Part shown: positions 59,350 through 64,000 of the stretch, piece by piece | How the letters are laid out: the number at the start of each line of letters is the position of its first letter | Position numbering within the stretch: the stretch's first letter is position 1 | Source: Liolophura sinensis | Lineage: Eukaryota > Mollusca > Polyplacophora > Chitonida > Chitonidae | DNA length: 64,000 nucleotides | Reading direction: 5' to 3' | Assembly: GCF_032854445.1 (NCBI RefSeq) | Contig: NC_088307.1 | Location: forward strand, 23,631,953 to 23,695,952 | Notes under the pieces: generated by a model | The model's database searches: none | What the model saw: only the letters and a program-made list of their open reading frames with translations | What the model was told of the DNA's origin: nothing | Position numbers and translations under genes: made by a program

Positions 59350-59486
59350 GTGTTCTGCAAACAGAACAAGGGCACTGAACTCTGGGGCCAGATCAAACAT
59401 TAATCCAGTGTTTTCCCAGAAGCTGGTTATGTCCCCTTCATTGCCAGTGTAGAAGAAAATGGGGCCTTTGCCATCCCACCATTTAT
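59350..59486 (-). CDS. PRCP: internal exon of an S28 serine carboxypeptidase (lysosomal Pro-X carboxypeptidase / DPP7 type)
   Basis: A 137-nt minus-strand exon between a pyrimidine-rich acceptor (TATTCTTCTTTCTTCAG) and a consensus donor (GAACAC|GTAAGT). It encodes 45 full codons after a split first codon. The peptide starts KWWDGKGPIFFYTGNEGDI, holds FWENTGLMFDLAPEF, and ends ALVLFAEH. The FYTGNEG and VLFAEH(RYYG) blocks are hallmarks of peptidase family S28, and RYYG should open the next exon. S28 enzymes cleave after proline (PRCP) or release N-terminal dipeptides (DPP7) in lysosomes or secretory vesicles. This exon lies N-terminal to the catalytic serine motif. The NTG-M-D pattern is closer to PRCP than to DPP7, but the choice is tentative. 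No other exon of the gene was recognised in the window, so introns must be large; the 59-bp satellite lies on its upstream side. Confidence 0.9.
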
Positions 59487-59990
59487 CTGAAGAAAGAAGA
59501 ATAATAATTGTTACATCTTCTTTCCATTATGTACATATTGTGCTTCTCTCTACAACCAAACATTTAATCAATCTAAAAAGTTAATCCGTAAAAACTGTTC
59601 CAAATGGAAAACAACGTCGCCTGATAAGCTTCCACTAGAACATCATTCACACATATTAAAGATGTATTTGTTTGCTTCAGTCTTATCATATTTGACATTA
59701 GCTTGAAAATTTAGTATAGTAATCTAATAAAACAGGGTGAACTTAGCTAGATCATACATCATGCTGCTTAACTAAAAAAAAAACATGACCACACCTGGAC
59801 ATGCCCAGAGACTCTATAAGAACACTGATCTAAGTCAACCATTTGCTGCACCATGCTTCCTGCAATACTTATTCTTGCTAATTTGAGGCATGTGGAAGAC
59901 CAACTTTTCACATTTACTGCAAAGTACTCCCTGCCACATTGTGCTCTGTCTATAGCACGTCATGTGGAGGTATTTAAGGTATCTACGGTG
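59487..59990. other. probable intron of the S28 peptidase gene
   Basis: AT-rich, with decayed satellite-like words (GAGGCATGTGGAAG, GTCATGTGGAGG) from about 59880. Confidence 0.5.
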
Positions 59991-59992
59991 CT

Positions 59993-62385
59993 GGGCATCA
60001 ATGTACACTGCTTGACTTGTCCGAGGCTTGTGAAGTTATCTGTGGTAAGCTTGCCACCAATGAACACCGCAATACTTGTCCGAGGCTTGTGAAGTTATCT
60101 GTGGTAAGCTGGGCATCAATGTACACCGCATGACTTATCCGAGGCTTGTGAAGTTATCTGTGGTAAGCTGGGCATCAATGAACACCGCATGACTTGTCCG
60201 AGGCTTGTGAAGTTATCTGTGGTAAGCTGGGCATCAATGTACACCACTCGACTTGTCCGAGACTTGTGAAGTTATCTGTGGTAAGCTGGGCATCAATGAA
60301 CACTGTATGACTTGTCAGAGGCTTGTGAAGTTATCTGTGGTAAGCTGGGCATCAATGTACACCGCTCGACTTGTCCGAGGCATGTGAAGTTATCTGTGGT
60401 AAGCTGGGCATCAATGAACACTGCATGACTTGTTCGAGGCTTGTGAAGTTATCTGTGGTAAGCTGGGCATGAATGAACACCGCATGACTTGTTCGAGGCT
60501 TGTGAAGTTATCTGTGGTAAGCTGGGCATCAATGAACACCGCATGACTTGTCCGAGGCTTGTGAAGTTATCTGTGGTAAGCTGGGCATCAATGAACACTG
60601 TATGACTTGTCAGAGGCTTGTGAAGTTATCTGTGGTAAGCTGGGCATCAATGTACACCGCTCGACTTGTCCGAGGCATGTGAAGTTATCTGTGGTAAGCT
60701 GGGCATCAATGAACACTGCATGACTTGTTCGAGGCTTGTGAAGTTATCTGTGGTAAGCTGGGCATGAATGAACACCGCATGACTTGTTCGAGGCTTGTGA
60801 AGTTATCTGTGGTAAGCTGGGCATCAATGAACACCGCATGACTTGTCCGAGGCTTGTGAAGTTATCTGTGGTAAGCTGGGCATCAATGTACACCGCTCGA
60901 CTTGTCCGAGGCTTGTGAAGTTATCTGTGGTAAGCTGGGCATCAATGTACACCGCTCGACTTGTCCGAGGCTTGTGAAGTTATCTGTGGTAAGCTGGGCA
61001 TCAATGTACACTGCATGACTTGTTCGAGGCTTGTGAAGTTATCTGTGGTAAGCTTGGCACCAATGTACACCGCATGACTTATCCGAGGCTTGTGAAGTTA
61101 TCTGTGGTAAGCTGTGCATCAATGAACACTGCATGACTTGTGAAGTTATCTGTGGTAAGCTGGGCATCAATGAACACTGCATGACTTGTCCGAGGCTTGT
61201 GAAGTTATCTGTGGTAAGTTTGGCATCAATGAACACCGCATGACTTGTCCGAGGCTTGTGAAGTTATCTGTGGTAATCTTGGCATCAATGAACACCGCAT
61301 GACTTGTCCGAGGCTTGTGAAGTTATCTGTGGTAAGCTGGGCATCAATGTACACCGCATGACTTGTCCGAGACTTGTGAAGTTATCTGTGGTAAGCTGGG
61401 CATCAATGAACACCGCATGACTTATCCGAGGCTTGTGAAGTTATCTGTGGTAAGCTGTGCATCAATGAACACCGCATGACTTATCCAAGACTTGTGAAGT
61501 TATCTGTGGTAAGCTAGGCACCAATGAACACCGCATGACTTGTCCGAGACTTGTGAAGTCATCTGTGGTAAGCTGGGCATCAATGAACACTGCATGACTT
61601 GTCCGAGACTTGTGAAGTTATCTGTGGTAATCTTGGCATCAATGAACACCGCATGACTTGTCCGAGGCTTGTGAAGTTATCTGTGGTAATCTTGGCATCA
61701 ATGTACACCGCATGACTTGTCCGAGACTTGTGAAGTTATCTGTGGTAAGCTGGGCATCAATGAACACCGCATGACTTGTCCGAGACTTGTGAAGTTATCT
61801 GTGGTAAGCTGGGCATCAATGAACACCGCATGACTTGTCCGAGGCTTGTGAAGTTATCTGTGGTAAGCTGTGCATCAATGAACACCGCATGACTTATCCA
61901 AGACTTGTGAAGTTATCTGTGGTAAGCTAGGCACCAATGAACACCGCATGACTTGTCCGAGACTTGTGAAGTCATCTGTGGTAAGCTGGGCATCAATGAA
62001 CACTGCATGACTTGTCCGAGACTTGTGAAGTTATCTGTGGTAAGCTGGGCATCAATGAACACCGCATGACTTGTCCGAGACTTGTGAAGTTATCTGTGGT
62101 AAGCTGGGCATCAATGAACACTGCATGACTTGTCCAAGACTTGTGAAGTTATCTGTGGTAAGCTGTGCATCAATGTACACCGCTCGACTTGTCCGAGGCT
62201 TGTGAAGTTATCTGTGGTAGGCTGGGCATCAATGTACACCGCTCGACTTGTCCGAGGCATGTGAAGTTATCTGTGGTAAGCTGGGCATCAATGAACACTG
62301 CATGACTTGTCCAAGACTTGTGAAGTTTTCATTTTTAAGCTGGGCATATATACACACTGCACGACTTGTTCGAGGCTTGTGGAAT
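59993..62385. repeat. 59-bp satellite array, about 41 units
   Basis: Unit ACTTGTCCGAGGCTTGTGAA, then GTTATCTGTGGTAAGCTGGG and CATCAATGAACACCGCATG: 59 bp, head to tail. Variants (GAACACCGCATG versus GTACACCGCTCG; GAGGCTT versus GAGACTT; GCTGGGC versus GCTGTGC or TCTTGGC) mark internal duplications. A block of five units (295 bp) starting near 60306 recurs at 60601, and a block of seven units (413 bp) around 61481 recurs at 61894. One unit near 61138 has an 11-bp deletion. The unit is not a multiple of three and has no coding frame. Confidence 0.95.
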
Positions 62386-62589
62386 TTTGGCTGGGGGCTA
62401 CTCTTGATAGGCTGTGATTTATCAGTATTTAATTCAGTTACCAGAGGCAGTAACTACATCTGCAAAACAACCCATCATGTAAAATATGCCTTTAATTCTA
62501 CTAGATGATATACATTTAGATGAAAATATATCGCAGAAAAGTTTAATCAGATATTACTTTATTGCTAAATATTGATTTGTTTGTTTGTC

Positions 62590-62915
62590 TGCGGTTTAAG
62601 GTCATTCTTAACATTATTTCGATCATATCATGAAGGTGCTTCCATGTTGCAGGCAGGGCCCAGTGCTTATATATTCATAGTGCTGCCTCACTCAAACGCC
62701 ATGCCAAAGACACCAGACATGACACCACACCCAGTCACATATTACACTGACACCAAGCTGACCTGTACGAACCTCTTGTGCTTATCGAGTGTCAAGCAAT
62801 GTAGTACTAAGATTACTGATTTTAAAATCATAAGTACGACTCGATTTGGGTTAGAACCCTTGATCTACTATTTACAAGGCAAAGCTCCTTCCACCATGCC
62901 AGTGCAGCTGGTAGT
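62590..62915 (-). repeat. SINE-C, near full length but aged
   Basis: Body words CATAGTGCTGCCTCACTC, ATGCCAAAGACACCAGACAT and GACACCACACCCAGTCACAT. At the right, a tRNA-like head (GGGTTAGAACCCTTGATCTA, reading as a B-box on the minus strand). The 129-codon plus frame across it is a repeat shadow. Confidence 0.75.
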
Positions 62916-63585
62916 GCTAATAGTGAGGAGGGTCCGTACTGTACAAGCATATCTCAAATGACACTTGTACATCCTTTGGGCTAGTTACATTTTGTAGTTA
63001 ATTTCAACCCTGGTAATAACATTTGGAGCACTGACATGACATACAAAATGGTATATTGTAGAATTGTGTACACAATATGCTCTGTATGAAATTATTTCAC
63101 TTAAGATATATGTAGCTTGTGACACTTAACTTGTAACCCTCAGATTTTCTTTTAAAATTGTGTAATGATACAGCTGTTGAGAGAACAAGTAATACTCTTA
63201 TCAAATAAAAAAAAATGGTGTTCAGAGAAATATTTTTTGCCTAATGAACATTCCAAATGGCCTGTTTCTCAACTTGCCACCACACGTTACAATTTAGGGC
63301 TATATAATTTCCAAAAATATACACTTTTCAGATGTGCACACCCCGTTTTATTGTTTGGACAGTGGAGGTAAGGTGGAATAGTTGAAGTGAATGAAGGTTT
63401 GAGTGTCTGATTTCAGTCAACTTAATCTTTCATTCACGTTTTCTTTATGTGATCTAGATTAAGTAACAGTCAACTGTAAAATACAGTGCTGAAAAATCAC
63501 AGCTCCATGGCACACTCTTTTTTCCTCTCAAATATGTAGTGCTACATTAAAATGTTCCCAGTTGTGAGCCCAAAAGCCTACCCTA
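62916..63585. other. no gene recognised
   Basis: Unique AT-rich sequence; possibly intron of the S28 gene. Confidence 0.45.
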
Positions 63586-63587
63586 AG

Positions 63588-63755
63588 TCTTCAACCTTTT
63601 CAACCACCACTGCAACCAATATTTTGTAACATTTTGAGAGAACTATGGGGTGCAGAAAAATAATCTACTCAGTTTTCTGAAGCTTGCACCTTTAGTGACA
63701 CAGCAGTTTTTCACAGCATTAGAAACAGCCTGAAGTTTGCAGACATTTATGTTCT
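63588..63755 (-). mobile_element. MITE-like repeat M2
   Basis: The only reverse-oriented M2 copy: TCTTCAACCTTTTCAACCAC at the left, then CAACCAATATTTTGTAACAT, GAGAGAACTATGGGGTGCAG and TTTTCTGAAGCTTGCACC. Its distal end is eroded. Confidence 0.7.
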
Positions 63756-64000
63756 TTATCTTTTCTGTCAATTTATTGCAAGCACAACATCAATCAGTTA
63801 TATGCTACTGGCGGCAATGGGCCGAGATTGCATGGTGAACATTTTGTTTTTGAGGACTCTTCACTTATTGGGTTTATACAGTGTTATTCATCATAAATTT
63901 ATCTGAATTGTGGCATTAGCTGTGTTCCATAGGGTATCCTTCATGTCATGTTACTATTTCCGCCTGGTAATTCTCTTAGGACTGAAGTTGAACGCTGAAT

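Noticed and set aside
62572-62961. 129-codon plus-strand open frame
   Set aside because: It lies across an antisense SINE-C copy; its reading matches repeat sequence rather than a protein family.

Overview
This window is animal (metazoan) nuclear DNA: AT-rich, gene-poor and intron-like. The dispersed repeats point to a marine lophotrochozoan, most likely a mollusc or a close relative such as a brachiopod. The main reason is a repeatedly seen SINE with a tRNA-like head, a 3' module ending in TTGAGTACGGCGTAAAACACC and an (AAAT)n tail, a type I know from mollusc and brachiopod genomes. The species assignment is inference. No bacterial, viral or retrotransposon coding region was seen.

Only two protein-coding loci can be supported with confidence, both on the minus strand. 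One is an intronless class A GPCR of 315 residues (11944-12891) with an atypical DHY in place of DRY and KFIVY in place of NPxxY. The other is a single internal exon (59350-59486) of an S28 serine carboxypeptidase (PRCP/DPP7 type), with clean splice sites. Four further minus-strand stretches (795-888, 4633-4758, 36144-36302, 58703-58748) look like possible exons but match no family I recognise. Two weak promoter-like spots (34890 and 58.8-58.95 kb) are also noted.

The rest is repeat. 1-405 is a tandem array of tRNA-sized SINE head units. 1.7-2.8 kb holds three short SINE insertions, each with target-site duplications. 6.4-7.8 kb has 20-bp and 22-bp minisatellites. 13.7-15.9 kb, upstream of the GPCR, has 58-60 bp and 83-84 bp arrays. 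20-22 kb has long (TA)n tracts. 26.6-28.4 kb has a 12-13 bp array and then a 36-bp array (about 28 units, dimeric) that is open in one frame on each strand. 30-32.4, 37-38.6, 47.9 and 51.9-52.3 kb hold SINEs of three families. 43.9-44.4 and 47.6-50.5 kb hold further tandem arrays. 59.99-62.39 kb is a 59-bp satellite of about 41 units with internal higher-order duplications, probably inside an intron of the S28 peptidase gene.

Three MITE-like repeat families of about 200 bp recur throughout: about ten copies of M1, five of M2 and four of M3. M1 and M2 share the same terminal inverted repeats. I found no clearly new multi-gene system. The best leads are the unusual GPCR, the modular and often 5'-truncated SINEs, the paired MITE families and the tandem-array dynamics.
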